64,000 nt of DNA, taken from assembly GCA_027919835.1 (NCBI GenBank), contig JANVFP010000019.1, forward strand, positions 868,001 to 932,000, given 5' to 3'. The translations under genes were made by a program, and so were the position numbers. The DNA is from Lentinula raphanica (Eukaryota; Basidiomycota; Agaricomycetes; Agaricales; Omphalotaceae). The notes under the pieces are model-generated. The model saw nothing but the letters and a program-made list of their open reading frames with translations, did no database searches and was not told the DNA's origin. Shown in pieces: positions 32,401 through 44,164 of the stretch; positions within the stretch are counted from its first letter, which is position 1; the number at the start of each line of letters is the position of its first letter.

Positions 32401-35400
32401 CTAAAGCTGCTTTGATGGCTTCACTGAGTCGTCCAACTCCATGATAACAGGGAGAGGGACGACGACCGTCCAGCTCTTGCTTTCCACCAGAGAAGAGAAC
32501 ATCGAAAGAGATGATAAAAGAATGTTGGTGTCAATGAATTCAAATATCTAAGACACAATGAATACACAAGCAGAGATGCACCCACCTTGAGGATTTTGAC
32601 TTCCTCGCTATCGTTTTCGTCGACTTCCTCGCTACTGTCCGAAAAGCTCTCAGCATGTTCTTCGTCGATGTCCATTGCATCATCACCCCAGCTACTGCAC
32701 ATCCGTCTTCGCTCTTCCAGCTCTTGCTCCACTCGGTCCTCTTCCTTCCAATGCCTGACTTGTTCCACAAGAACGCCTTCCACTCTCCATTCCAGGGTAC
32801 CTTCTACACATGTGAAGCCTTCGACGGCGCCAGCAATGTCGATCGCACTTCGTGCAGTCCGGATCCAACGGGTCTCCTCTGAACGACGCTTGCTAGAACT
32901 AGCTTTCTTGCTGTTGTCGTCCTCGATGAATCCGTCGGTTACTTGGACAGGCTGAGGTTTGCCGAGAATTTCAATTTCAGCCTTTTCACAACCCTCGGAC
33001 GCCTTCCAGAACTTGTGAGGGTAGATATTTCGACCGACCCACTCCAACCCACGCAAACACCAATCCTCTGGGAGTGCGTTCGTATCGTTCGCGAGCAATC
33101 GTTCTTCTTCGGTGTTGAGCGCCGATAAGTATTCGCGCCTCATGGTATCTTGGGGAACAAGGACGAACAGCGCAGCAAGCTCATCCCACGGGATACTTCG
33201 TTCGAGGAGCTCTTTTGCATTCTGATTCTTCAACATCGTCGCGAGGAACGTGAGAAGCATCGTCAGATATGGGTTTAATTTGGATTTAGAGAATTGAGAA
33301 AATTTCGGGGTTTGGTGAAGTAGAGCAAATTTGAGCATAGTAAAAGTAAGTTTCAATGCGAGTTTGAATGCGAGGGGTGGTTCGTCAGATGTCGTATCTG
33401 ACTCTGCCATGACTGGAAATCCATTGAGTCGGGGTTTGGACTCATCGTCAACGTCCATCTTGTCATCATTCCGGGAGGTTTCCTTTTTGGCGATACGAGA
33501 AATGACTGGAGCGGAAGAGGAGTTGACGAGCTTGATTCTTTTCAACACCGCATTGGGTTTTCCATACTCAAACAGAGCACCGATGTTGATGATCGCCATC
33601 ATCATCCACTGTCGTTCTTCTGCTCCTTCCAACGCAAGACATTCCATGAATCTTGAGAATGTGGGTCTGAAGTCGTCGAGCTGAATGTTTGTGAACAACA
33701 TCCCATGGAGGAGAACGAATAGCTCCGGAACCTTGGCGTCCGGAGCCTGACGGCGAGCTTGTGCGTCAGGAGACCAGACGGGTAGCACATTCTCTCGTGA
33801 GTTTAGGAAGGAACGCACTGACACCATGCTGCCAACCTATCAGGAATAAAAATCACATAAAAACTGAAGTCACACACACCTTTTGACAAAATGATAGATA
33901 GCCCTTAATTCTTCCCCTTCCACTTCCCGATACAGAAGACCCAAGTGGTGATGCAATTTTCCTTCACCGGGTAGACGCATGAGCCCGAGTCCGTACCAGT
34001 CCTGCGCGATACGCCTCCATTGCTCCTTCTCCGGCAGAAGCTCAAGAGCCCTCGCCGCAACTATACCGACACTCGGTGACGGAGAGTCATCAATCCTCGC
34101 AGCGGGAACATCACTGACAGCTTTTGTGGCCACGCCACGTTCTTCTGTGTCCATAGTATGCGCAGTAACTTCGGAAACGTTCGCAGTCGTGAGTGCGAGT
34201 CCATCAGTGTTACTGTTCGCAGTCATAACGGCAACTGCCATACGACACCGCGCAAGATCACCTAAAGCCTCCAGCCAGTTGGAGCAATAATCTGAGAGAT
34301 GTTCCTCTTCGTATAGTCTGGTGTAGAAGGTGTAGGCGTATATGATGAACTCTTGAAGGAACTCCATAGCGATGGGTGACCCAAGACAAGCGCGTTGGAG
34401 CGATTGAAGAATTTTGTTGAACCCGGTCAGCCATAATCGCATGATGATGTTGTACTTCATTGGTATATTGTGCAGAGATGCGGGAACGGAAGGAGATCGA
34501 GAAATCTCGAGCATGTTGTGAATGTAATCGGCCAGCCTTGAAAAGATATGAGTCTTCAACGGCTGCAAGTGACAGAAGAGAACACACCGCTTATGATCTT
34601 CTATCCGTTTACTCCATTTTTGCATCTCGGCTGCCCCCTCCTCTTGGCTCTGTTCTTTTCCATTTCGCAATATCCTGTTGGAAAAACGACCATCGTCCTC
34701 TAGCTCCACATCCTCATCCCTGATTTTGCTCTCCAGGCTCGTTATATTTCGATAGAGTCTCTTGAGTTGATTGGAGAATACATTCGTAGCGCTGTCCTCG
34801 CTTCGGGCATTATGTCGACTCTGATCGAATATAGTAGAGGGGGCGGATGAAGCGTCCGTGGTGCTTGTGGTCGTGGAGGAAAGGGTGAGCTCAGAAGAGA
34901 CAGAGGAGGCGGAACAGATGTAGTCTCCGGACGATTTGGGCGTAGGAACAACTTGAGTCTTCTCTTGTGGACGAACATGGGCCGCAAACCTCATAGGGTC
35001 ATCTTTCCGAAGATCGAACAACTGACGAGCTGGCATATCCTGTTGACTTTCACAAGTAACGCTCGGACTGCGTGTATACCGGGGAGCATACGAGCTGTCA
35101 GCATCTGACATGGCCTCAGGTTCCGCTGTACGTCGCATAGTGGGTATTGGATCGCGATCGGGATTGTAGAGTTTTGAGCCTTGGTTCTGTCTTGGCCCTG
35201 TAGGCATTACGCGTGAAGGTGAGGAGGAAGAGGATATGTGAAGCTTCCTCGAGAACTCATTGGCTGGAGCATCAAGAAGGGGTTTGGTGATAACAGCTGG
35301 AGAAGCAAGGAGCTTCTTCGTGGACCGCGATACAGGTGGGACAGGTAGCCGTTTATTGGTTGACATTGTTGGCGCTGTCGCTGATGGTACTCTTTCTGAT

Positions 35401-35560
35401 CTGTCTTTTGAACGAGTTGCACTTGAGGAGTTCAATATTGAGAGTTAGGATATATGAACAGGAGGACTTACACAGCAGTCCGTCGTCTAAAAGCAATCAG
35501 CTTTTCAGCAAGGTCTGTTGGTTGAGGAGATTCTTCTTTTTGCTTTCCCTTGGATATTGT
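32401..35560 (-). CDS. EST1/SMG6-like protein with a truncated PIN domain
   Basis: EST1/SMG5-7 proteins act in nonsense-mediated decay and telomere maintenance. Exons 35472-~35560 (5' end unclear), 34588-35421, 33880-34536, 32586-33828 and 32401-32547 join in phase. The tetratricopeptide-like 14-3-3 region shows NIPMKYNIIMRLWLTGFNKI, QEFIIYAYTFYTRLYEE, WLEALGDLARCRMAVAVM, GKLHHHLGLLYREVEGEELR and ELFVLLHGMLFTNIQLDDF. Next come the DNA/RNA-binding part and PEDWCLRGLEWVGRNI. The last exon starts a PIN nuclease domain (FIDTNILLSSLSMFSSLVES, then WTVVVPLPVIMELD) but stops after 48 residues. A second frame continues LSEAIKAALDYITSGSA before it too stops, so a frameshift and truncation removed most of the PIN domain and its later acidic residues. 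The last intron would be only 38 nt. Confidence 0.85.
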
Positions 35561-35873
35561 TGAACTGGTTAAAGTTAAGAGATGGTTCTAAGGAAAATTG
35601 ATTCAGTTCATCTTCTCATCATCGGTGAGTCAGCGGTGTGGTGTGGCATGTGACAGAGCGCGCGCGAGAGCGCTTATACTCAGTATGATTATTCGAACGG
35701 GTGGGAAAACTTCAATCGCAACGCTTGCCTCCTACTGCTCCCCTGCACACTGGTTCATCACCCTTGCAGCTTCCTATCACTCCTCCTCTATATAGCGATC
35801 ATTCGCTCATTACCCGCAGAGCTCGGCTCCGTCCGTCTGCCTGGAATCGTTAGTCCATAAGACTAACAAGGTC

Positions 35874-37165
35874 ATGGCGAGCATTTACGAAGTTCGAATG
35901 CCACCAGTAGGTTTATTTCTCCTCATCTAGGGCTTTTGCAGCGAATAATATATGACTTCGTAGACCGGTCCCGTGGCTGCTCCCTCTAGCTTAAATCACC
36001 TCCCACTCAACTATTCCAATCTTCAACTATACCCCGATCTCTTAACTCGATTTTCTGACCCGGACTCCGGTGTGCAAGAGTTTCAGTTTGTTTCTTGTAA
36101 AGCGTTAAACTGACCTCAAAGATTTCTGTAGCTCGAAAGCCGTTCGATGGAAAAGTAGGCGCACCCTCGGAAAACAACTGCCTTGTCACTTCCCCAAATA
36201 TGCAAGTGCTCTTTGATCCCCCATCCCCATCCCGTTGTGTTCGCTTGCGGCGTCACCTTCACTTTTCCCACGACGATCCCCTGTTTTACCCGCAGCCATT
36301 CAACGAACATCATCCACATCTGCCTTTCATCCGGGCTCCTTCCCCCGATAAAAGCCATCGATTTGCTATTGCTTGGATCGAGCCTTCGGACGATCATTTT
36401 GACGACAGTGCTGGGAGTATCTTGGCCGGTGGTGGCATATTAACAAACGATTTCTACCTGCGTATGACACAGCTTGCAGAATATATCCTAAACAGTATAT
36501 CATCCCTTACCAACAAATCGGATGTATACGTTCAACAAGGTACTTTGCAAATCACTCAGATGCTTGAACTTCTGCAAATTGCAGCCCTCAAAGAGGATAT
36601 CTTCTTTCGCGTCGCATTCTTGCAGCGAAATTTATTGGAGTTAGATGCGCGCATTCAGTTTCTCAAGCTACAGGAACAACAGCAACATTCCTCACTTGAA
36701 TCCAGACAGACTAGCGTTCCTGGGTGTTTGGCCGTCATTGGCGCATTCACAGACAATTTTACCACGCTCACTAGGTTGTATAAGGCCGGAGTCCCAGTTT
36801 GGTTTGTGCGACGAGTCGAAGATACGCCCAATGCACGGATCAACAGTACTGCCTCTGTTATTGCCGAGGACAGATTTCAGTGCTTCACACTCCCATCCGG
36901 CTTTCGAGTGGATGGAAGTGATGCAGCTAAGCTTGTGCAGTATCTGAGTGTCTGCAAAGTCACTGGTCTTAACCCTGGTCAGCTAGCAGATCGCATGGCT
37001 GTTGCCACCGGTCATTCTCAAGGAATCGTATCCGCTGTCGCTGTTGCGGCATCAACCTCTTTCGAGATTTTCACAGAGAACGCCAAAAGGCCATCCACTG
37101 GCTATGCTTCTTCGGCTTTCGCGGTCAGGAGGCCTTCCCAGTTATCACTCTTGAACCTGCCTTGA
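35874..37165 (+). CDS. chimeric ORF: lineage-specific protein joined to FAS SAT domain
   Basis: A first exon from ATG 35874 (MASIYEVRMPP) has a GTAGGT donor. Later exons read LPLNYSNLQLYPDLLTRFSD and ARKPFDGKVGAP. The long frame from 36141 to 37165 carries RRHLHFSHDDPLFYPQPFNE, HRFAIAWIEPSDDHFDDSAG and VAFLQRNLLELDARIQFLK, followed by GCLAVIGAFTDNFTTLTRLY. This resembles an uncharacterised family frequent in Agaricomycetes. At about 36925, without a stop, the frame turns into the acyltransferase (SAT) domain of fungal fatty-acid synthase: LVQYLSVCKVTGLNPGQ and ATGHSQGIVSAVA. It then shifts frame near 37090 and ends. The intron after GVQE is uncertain. Confidence 0.6.
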
Positions 37166-37605
37166 TTCAAGATTCCATTGATGGCGGCGAGGGAACACCA
37201 ACTCCCATATTGTCTGTCACTGGGCTCACATTCAAAGAGCTTGAGCCTCATCTGAATCAAACGAATCAACATCTTCCAGACAACTTTGAGCTACAGGTGT
37301 CTCTTTACAATGGTCCTTGTGCCCTTGTTGTCACCGGTCCTGCACGTGCGTTACATGGCCTTCTCGTCAATCGGAGGAAGATTTGTGCTCCAGCTGGCGC
37401 CGACCAAAGTAAAATCCCATTCTCTCAGTGTAAACCAGTTTTCTCTGTTCGCTTCTTAGTCGTCGCCGTACCCTTCCACAGTGCTTACCTTACCGCGACA
37501 AGCTACTCTCAGAGGATCTCAAGGGTGAGGAACTCTCTTCTTACTCATGATGGGCGTAGAATCATACCTGGCACAGATCGGAGTCGGTACAGCAGGGCTT
37601 AGAAA
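36925..37605 (+). pseudogene. FAS1: fatty-acid synthase beta fragment (SAT acyltransferase domain)
   Basis: This is the starter acetyl-transferase region of the beta half of fungal FAS. The nucleophile motif GHSQG is kept (ATGHSQGIVSAVAVAAS). After a frameshift near 37090 the next frame continues with PVITLEPALIQDSIDGGEGT, LPDNFELQVSLYNGPCALVV, TGPARALHGLLVN, RKICAPAGADQSKIPFSQ and KPVFSVRFLVVAVPFHSAYL. Another frame then carries KLLSEDLKGEEL and stops. The N-terminal start of FAS and everything after the SAT domain are absent here; more FAS follows from 40300. The 5' side is fused in frame to an unrelated protein. Confidence 0.87.
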
Positions 37606-37822
37606 TCCGACACATATCTGAATCAATTGTTCAAGTATTGCTTATAGTACTAAACCAGTAATTCCTGCTCAGTACTCTATGTTCAATCCATATTTACTAT
37701 CACAAGTTATTCATACCGGTGTTATAGTGAGAACGTTCGGACTAGGGTTATAGTAAAGACAACAGAATGCCATTGAGAATAAGTACATATAAAAACTACC
37801 AAAGGTGCTACTAATTGAGATT

Positions 37823-39480
37823 TCACTGTCCATATTTCGACTGAAGTTCCTTCCAAGTCCAGAACATGTCAACCGCGTTTGCCCATCGCGTCTTTTCATC
37901 CCGTTCTTGCTGTAATTTCTCCTCGGCCGTGGCAGTCTTCGCGAACTCAGTGTTTGACCTAAACGAATTGTACACCCAACAGAATAATCCTTCAGAGGCG
38001 TACTGAACCACACTATATCGCGTTTCTCCTTCTTCGATGGGAACGTTAGAATGAGTGAGAAGAGCAGAAGGGAGGAGAATCGTGGAGCCAGGAGGGAAAC
38101 GTATAATCAAACCGATATCCCATAGAACGAGATGCCCTCCTTTGTCTGGGTCGAAGTTTCCGAGCGCGGTAACGGAGCACCAGCCCCAAGCGAGATTATG
38201 AAAGTCCTTATGAGGCCACGTTACTGTCTGCGGACCAAGGTTGAAAGAGACCGCAGGAAAGACAGTCTTAGGGAACCATTGGAACAGAAGAGGGTTAGAC
38301 TCAAACAGTCTTTTCAGATTCGACTGGTAGAACTCGTAAGTCCTGGGGGCGTAGCAAAGGAAAAGCGCTACAACAACATCAGCCTAGTTATAGAAATGAA
38401 GAATCAACTTACTGGATACAAAGCCTTGTAGACATTGAAAGGCAGATGATTCGGTAATTTTCATCAAAATTCGTTGATTGTTTTTCCCATTGAATTTCAA
38501 TGTGCCCGGTTTCTGGATCCCTAGCGGTGAGATAGAAGAAGAATAGAAAGAATACCAGTCTTACCTGACTGCCACCGCCGAATGACGTGCCCATGGAAAC
38601 AGAAGGATGGCCTCCTCGCATTGAATGCATCTGCTTGGAGGTGAAAGTCATGTTCTTGCCAGCATCCGCCAGACGAGTCTTCAGATCTATCATCATGGCC
38701 GTCCACGTTCTATGAGGCTTCTCTGCCTCTCGATCCCGAGGTTTCCCACCTAAGACGACGATGATTCGCCCGGGGCCATCAACAATATTATATGCATCTC
38801 TGGGAAGAAATAAGTGGAGCAAGTAAGGGTTGTAATACAAACACTCACACTCCATTCCAATCAACCAATTCCATATTGTATTCGTCACCTAGTAAGTCCA
38901 CTAGCTCGGGACAGGCTGCCGCAAGTTTAGCTTTGAGTCCAGCCCACCCCTTCTTCGTGTGAGGCAGCGCGGAAACATCTTGAGCAACTTGGATGGGCTG
39001 TACAGCCTGAACGCGTTTCTTGGTGATATCCCGGAGGAAGGAATTGAGGCGAATTTGAGATAACTGCTCCTTCTTCCGTTTCTTCTGGTGGTTTCGCTGA
39101 GTTTTGAGCCACCGTCGTCTCTTCTGGCCAGAGAGTCCTTCAGGGGGCGTAAAGTCTTCTGTACTTTGAGGGAGAGATTGGTCAGGAGGGGAGAAGCGGG
39201 AGTTGAAGGACTCCATAGAGGAGAGATTACAGTGGAGAGACGAAAAGAGGGATTTCGACGAAGCATCCTCCCCTTCCAGTCTTGGATACGGATCGTCCTC
39301 GACCTCGCTATCAGCCTCGCCGTTATCGCTTTCGGTAAGTTCTGAGATTTCCGACAACATGGACTGTGCGTCGTCTTTGAAGGGCGTGTGTTGAGGGTTT
39401 TGCTCGTCCATATGGAGCTGGTCCAGGACAGCCGCTAAATCAAAGTCCTGAGGACCCTGAATAGGTATTCCAGGCTGCAT
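37823..39480 (-). CDS. 2-oxoglutarate/Fe(II) dioxygenase-like protein of an Agaricomycete family
   Basis: Four exons join in phase: 38849-39480, 38565-38799, 38413-38512 and 37823-38367, giving 503 residues. The first 200 residues are acidic then basic (QKRRRWLKTQRNHQKKRKKE). Next come GPGRIIVVLGGKP and the catalytic core: SFNLGPQTVTWPHKDFHNLA, a HKD (H375, D377) fit for iron binding, then WGWCSVTALGNFDPDKGGHL, IIRFPPGSTILLPSALL and THSNVPIEEGETRYS, with H428 as distal iron ligand and R439 as oxoglutarate ligand. This is the HxD...H...R layout of double-stranded beta-helix dioxygenases. The family is highly multiplied in mushrooms, often near transposons; relatedness to TET/JBP DNA hydroxylases is possible but unproven here. 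The gene is intact and sits between two FAS fragments on the opposite strand. Confidence 0.82.
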
Positions 39481-39891
39481 TATGTAGAGTCGGAAGTTGG
39501 TTCCAGAGCGCGCTGGATAAACGAGTGAGAAAACAAGGACAATAAGACGGTAGAGGTGATGAATTTAACGATACTTAAAGAGATCCACGCTAACCAGGTC
39601 TAGCGGTGGCGCCCTCGAGCATGGATCAGAAAGAAAGGAAAAAGAGGCACAAAAATTGAACAGAAATGAGAGAGATTCACATACTAGGCATCTTGCCAAA
39701 GAGAGGGCAAAACAGGAGTGTCCAAAGCAGAGGAGAGAATAACATGTAAGTAGTGGTCTGTGGTCTGTAATGGTGGTGTTGAAGAATAGCGGCCACGTAA
39801 TCACGATTTGAAATCATCTACTGAAACTTCCCGTGACATAACTCACTCACGTGAGCTGTGACTTCACGCACCTGCTCCTTCAGCCTACTTC

Positions 39892-40310
39892 TTGTCGACG
39901 ACTGCCCATACCCCACCTCCCGCACCTCCCGCATCTCGCAAGCTGCCTATAATTGACTTGCGAAAGGAGGTTCTTGCTATGTCTCCCAACTCACCGAGAT
40001 CCAGGATAAGGGAGCTTCGTCGTATGGACAAATTTTACTTGCACCGGGAAGAGAACGTTCCCCGACATCGCGTCATTCTTCAAGGGCTTGGTTTTCAGAT
40101 CGTATGGAGGAGATAGGAATGGAGATTCCGGAAAGCCAGAAAAAGAAGGTCCTGAGGATTCGTAAGCCTAACCCTCCGTCTGCAGGTTCTACTCGCCGGC
40201 TTCGAAGCACTGCAAAATCAGTTTCGCAAGAGCCGGGTTCTTCCTCCTACCCTGACTCAACTGTCACCCCAGCATCGTCTTCACAGCTATCGGAGATCCC
40301 TCCCGACATG
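39892..40310 (+). CDS. unrecognised N-terminal segment joined to FAS fragment B
   Basis: A Pro-rich start leads into RIRELRRMDKFYLHREENVP and RHRVILQGLGFQIVWRR, then a stop. Shifting one base, the next frame continues IGMEIPESQKKKVLRIRKPN and a Ser/Thr-rich linker. It runs without a stop into FAS sequence at about 40310 (the frame 40104-40733). The first part is not FAS and is not recognised. A palindromic E-box (CTCACGTGAG) lies about 45 bp upstream. The one-base break suggests decay after the fusion formed. Confidence 0.45.
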
Positions 40311-41477
40311 GCGTGGCCCCGTTGCTCGAAAAACGCTTTTGGATGGACTTGGTTCGGCTGGAAGAAAGACGGTAGTGTTGCGGAATTACGCGATATGACT
40401 TACGAAGAGACTGTTCTTCGCATGGTCCGATTGATGTATGTCGCTCACGAGAATCGCTGGGTTGATATTTCTCTTCGTAATCTCACCGGAGACTGGATGC
40501 GAAGAGTCGAGGAAAGGTTCGCCGGTGTCAATGGTTTGAGCACGAACCCTTCAGTTCTCCAGTCTTACAACTCCTTGAATGATCCTCTCCCTTGCGTTGA
40601 ATCGTTCTTCAAAGCTTACCCTTTGGCCACGGAACAGCTTCTCTCTGCCGACGACTCCGGTTACTTCTTGGCCATCTCCCAAAGGCGTGGTCGGAAACCA
40701 GTTCCTTTTATTCCCGTTCTTGATGCCTCGTGAAGTTTGGTTCAAGAAGGTATGTTATTCAAATTGGCTTTAACTGAAACATGAACTCAACTTCGCTTAT
40801 TAGGACTCTCTCTGGGCGGCGGCAGATGTTGAAGCTGTCTTCGATCAAGATCTTGAGCGTATTTGTATCTTGCACCGCTCCATTGCAGTCAAAGGATCCA
40901 TCATCAAGGATGAACCCATCAAGGACCTGCTCGGTAACATCAATTCATCACTTATCCAGAAGGTACTGCAAAGAAACTATGGCGGCGATATTACCACTAT
41001 TCCTTCCATCAACTATCTTGCTCCTGCACCTCGCCCAACCAGAATACCGGCGGGTGTGAAGGTCACCACTACCGACACGGAGATAGTCTACCAGCTCGGG
41101 AAATTTCTTCCCACCAACCCCGCTTGGCTTTCATGCATCGGTGGTCCAGATGTGAACTGGCTCAGGCGCTCATCAGATCCACAAGTGTCGTCCTAGGTTC
41201 TTCTTACATCAGCAATCCTATCCGTCGTCTTTTCTATCCTCGTCGTCACGAGAAAGTCGTCGTGATTCTCTCAATGGACAACCAACCTCTATCACTGCTT
41301 ATGGCGGTGCTCGCCCAAGATTATGTTCAACTCATCCACCAACCTGATTGATATCATGATCTTCGAAGAGCGCCGCCAAGTATCTGTTCCTCTCACTCTG
41401 CAGTTTGAATACAAACCTTCGATGGGATCCGCCCCTATACACGAGGTTGTTGCTGGCCGCAACACGCGTATCAAAGC
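40300..41477 (+). pseudogene. FAS1: fatty-acid synthase beta fragment (region before the dehydratase)
   Basis: Fungal FAS text is unmistakable: WFGWKKDGSVAELRDMTYEE, RMVRLMYVAHENRWVDISL, NLTGDWMRRVEERFAGVNG and AYPLATEQLLSADDSGYFLA. Then come KPVPFIPVLDAS, DSLWAAADVEAVFDQDLERI and DEPIKDLLGNINSSLIQKVL. After a frame change there are SSYISNPIRRLFYPRRHEKV and KVVVILSMDNQP. After another there is VSVPLTLQFEYKPSMGSAPI, ending at HEVVAGRNTRIKAFY (41476). The text then switches abruptly to a PARP-family protein and FAS resumes at about 44165. At least three frameshifts are present. The roughly 600 residues that should separate this from the SAT fragment (the enoyl reductase) are missing from the window. 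Confidence 0.9.
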
Positions 41478-44145
41478 CTTCTACTGCTGCTAGCTTGGCT
41501 AGCAGGAATACCTCGCTAAAGGGACGGAAACGCTTCATCGCTGACCTGGATGACCTCAAGACAGCTTGTGATCAAGGTTTTGGAGCGCATGGTCTTGTTT
41601 TACAAAGTAAGAATACGATCTCCCAGAAGACATGTAAACTAACTTATATACTTTCAGGTGTTCGTGCTGGCGACGACGAAGGAACGTTTGAGACCATGAT
41701 CAAAACATCAAGTGGCGAACATGTTCTGAACCTGAACATCATGCTTTCTGATACGGCTGACTATCCAAAGAGCCAAAACTGCTTCTCGTATTCGTCAGAC
41801 TCAAACGTGGCCGAGAACATACAATCTGTCATCGAACGAATCATGTCTCTTCCTTCTCGCCCAATCGCAGAGACCATGGACAGAGTGCTTGCCAATCTCA
41901 CCAAAGCCATGAGCACAGGTTCGATCGAAAGCGAGCCTGAAGACGAAAGCGCGCCCGAAGATGAAGACGAGGGAGACACGGAAGAAGACTACATCGACGA
42001 CGACTTCTACACAAGCAGTCAATCTCAGAAACAGATCCAAATGTCGCGACTGCACCGCCACTTCCTCGAGATGGTGGCTAGAGACTATCATCCGGGCCTC
42101 ATTCGCTTTGGCGGAGACGAATTCTGCATCAGTGTTTCCCTGTCCGTCATCCAACTTGCGGAGACTGTTCCACCTCGTGCGTTGAACGCATGGGATCGTC
42201 GGCTCCTTTCGAAGATGCAACACCTTGTACTCTTGATCTCTGGCTTCAGAGGAATGTATCCACCTTTGGAATCTGACGACACCAAGCTCACGTTCCATGT
42301 TGGTCTCAGCGGGGTGTACAAGCCGAGCAAGGAGCAAGCGAAGAGGCATGCAGGAACTTTGGATTGATCGGCCACGATGCGGAAGATATGTTGAGGCTTA
42401 CCAAGGAGAAAGCTGCAGCTGAAGCTGCTTTGATGTATGATGATGTTGACGAATTCGAGCCTGAGGTCCAGGAGAAAGAAGAGAAAGAGGAGGAGGAAGT
42501 ACCGGATAGATTCGACAAGTTCAGTTTGAGTGGATTCCTGGATTCACTCATGAACCATCAGTTCGTTAAGCTCGTGGATATGAGGAGGAAGTATGGACTG
42601 GGATGGGCAGGTGCAGAATTACTGTACTCAGAAGTGGAAAGGAATCAGAAGTCGGAGGAGGACGTACTTGCATGTACTTTGGGAGTAGGTTCTCAAGTCG
42701 TTTCATGTTGCTCGAGCTTCAATTTCACTTCTCTAGAGGATTCAGATCGAGGATGAGGCCGAACGCAAGATGATTCGCAATGGCACCACCATACTTCAAG
42801 TTCCCGATGACCCTATACACAAGATGGGAAACAACGATCAGATAAACTGGCCATTGACAGCTTTCTGTTATCTGATCAGAAGATTGACTGTAAGCAGTGT
42901 GTGAGCGTCGTCGAGATGTTTTTGACTCCTTCTCAGCTCTGCACGCGTTATTGTATCGTCTGCCACAACAAACTTGAGACGGATTACGTGGCTCTCAAGC
43001 CGTACGTTTGCAATTCCAAGTTATGTTCGTATCAGTACTATTCTCTGAACCACGGTCCTTCTCTTGAGGTACGTACTTCCGTTTGATCTTAATATCCCTC
43101 TCCCAACTCCATCTCTGTAGTATGAAATCATCCATAACCCAGAAACCGTCGACCTCCTCGTATCTATCACTCACTCCGCCGCCGCCGAGAACGTACTCGA
43201 TGAACCTTTACCCATAGGAATGGGTCTCAGAGTCCCATTGCCAGACCCTACAAAAGTGCGGGCTGCTCCACCAAACACAACCATATTGAATCAGATTGAA
43301 GCCGCTGCTCCCACCAATTCTCCTCCTCCTCAAGCACAAAACCAACCAGTCATCGGTTCTGATGGGCTATGTGATTTTGATGAACTTGAACCGCAACAGG
43401 TGGGTCTGACTGGCTTTGACTGTGCTCTGCAGGAAACGGGATTGATGTATTGTCTAGATGAGAGCATCGGTCATGGAATTGTTAGACTCGTTACCACCTG
43501 TGAGTAAGGTCTCTACTCTGTTGTGAGTGTTGCACCTTACATACAGGATATTTAATTGTATAGATCATGGGTATGAAGTGTGTCTATACTCTCTCGGATA
43601 TCTGTCTTTGCTAAAGGCACACATATAGGAAACATCTCGAACAAAATATAAAACCTGGAAAGTCGAAGCCAAAACTTCATGAAACACCAGTAGCGGAGAA
43701 CATTGTACCTACAGCTTGGAAATTGCTTCGATGGTCTGCGCCACTGATGTCCTCTTCTTTGGGTGTGCTGATCATCACTCATTCGTCCAGGTGTGTCAGA
43801 TCATGTACAGCGTATCTCGAAGAAATATCATCCGAGGAAGAGAAGATTGTGAACGTCGGTATGCATTGATCTGATCTACTTGTCTTCCTGATGAACGTGT
43901 GCTCTTGCCTGTAGATAATTCTTGGAAACAGTACCGATTCAGTGTCGGTGCTCCCGATGCTGAAGCCAAATTCAAAGCAGCCGTCGAAGAGTCTAAAGCC
44001 AAGGATAAAAACGCACGGAAGTATCCATCACTCTATGTGCATAAACAGCCCTGTAGCCTCTTCTGTGCCATCCAAAGTGAGAACTCGATACTCAACACAG
44101 GCATTCCACGGTTCTCCGCTCCGTAACTGGCACTCTGTGAGCAAT
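41478..44145 (+). pseudogene. PARP-family (PARP6/8-like, PARP-E2 type) gene fragment inside FAS
   Basis: The fragment starts abruptly at AASLASRNTSLKGRKRFIAD, the usual N-terminus of a fungal PARP/ubiquitin-conjugating protein family. It continues with RAGDDEGTFE, LSDTADYPKSQNCFSYSSDS, an acidic stretch, RDYHPGLIRFGGDEF and PPRALNAWDRRLLSKMQHLV. After a frameshift near 42350 come DRFDKFSLSGFLDSLMNHQF and GLGWAGAELL. The Cys-rich RYCIVCHNKLETDYVALKPY, QYYSLNHGPSLE, HNPETVDLLVS and YRFSVGAPDAEAKFKAAVEE follow. Several introns are canonical. It ends just after the ADP-ribosyltransferase motif FHGSPLRNWHS (about 44139). The histidine of the catalytic triad is present, but the later Tyr and Glu are lost, as is any C-terminal E2 domain. 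Family assignment is from memory of motifs. Confidence 0.72.
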
Positions 44146-44164
44146 GTTGCCTGCGTTCAGATTA

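Noticed and set aside
38521..38575. In-frame read-through exon in the dioxygenase gene (VRLVFFLFFFYLTARDP)
   Set aside because: A canonical GTAAGA...CCAG intron removes it and joins GGGSQ to KPGTLKF, which restores family similarity and phase.
39843..39856. CTCACGTGAG palindrome as a defined regulatory site
   Set aside because: An E-box is common by chance and nothing else in the sequence supports a specific regulator.
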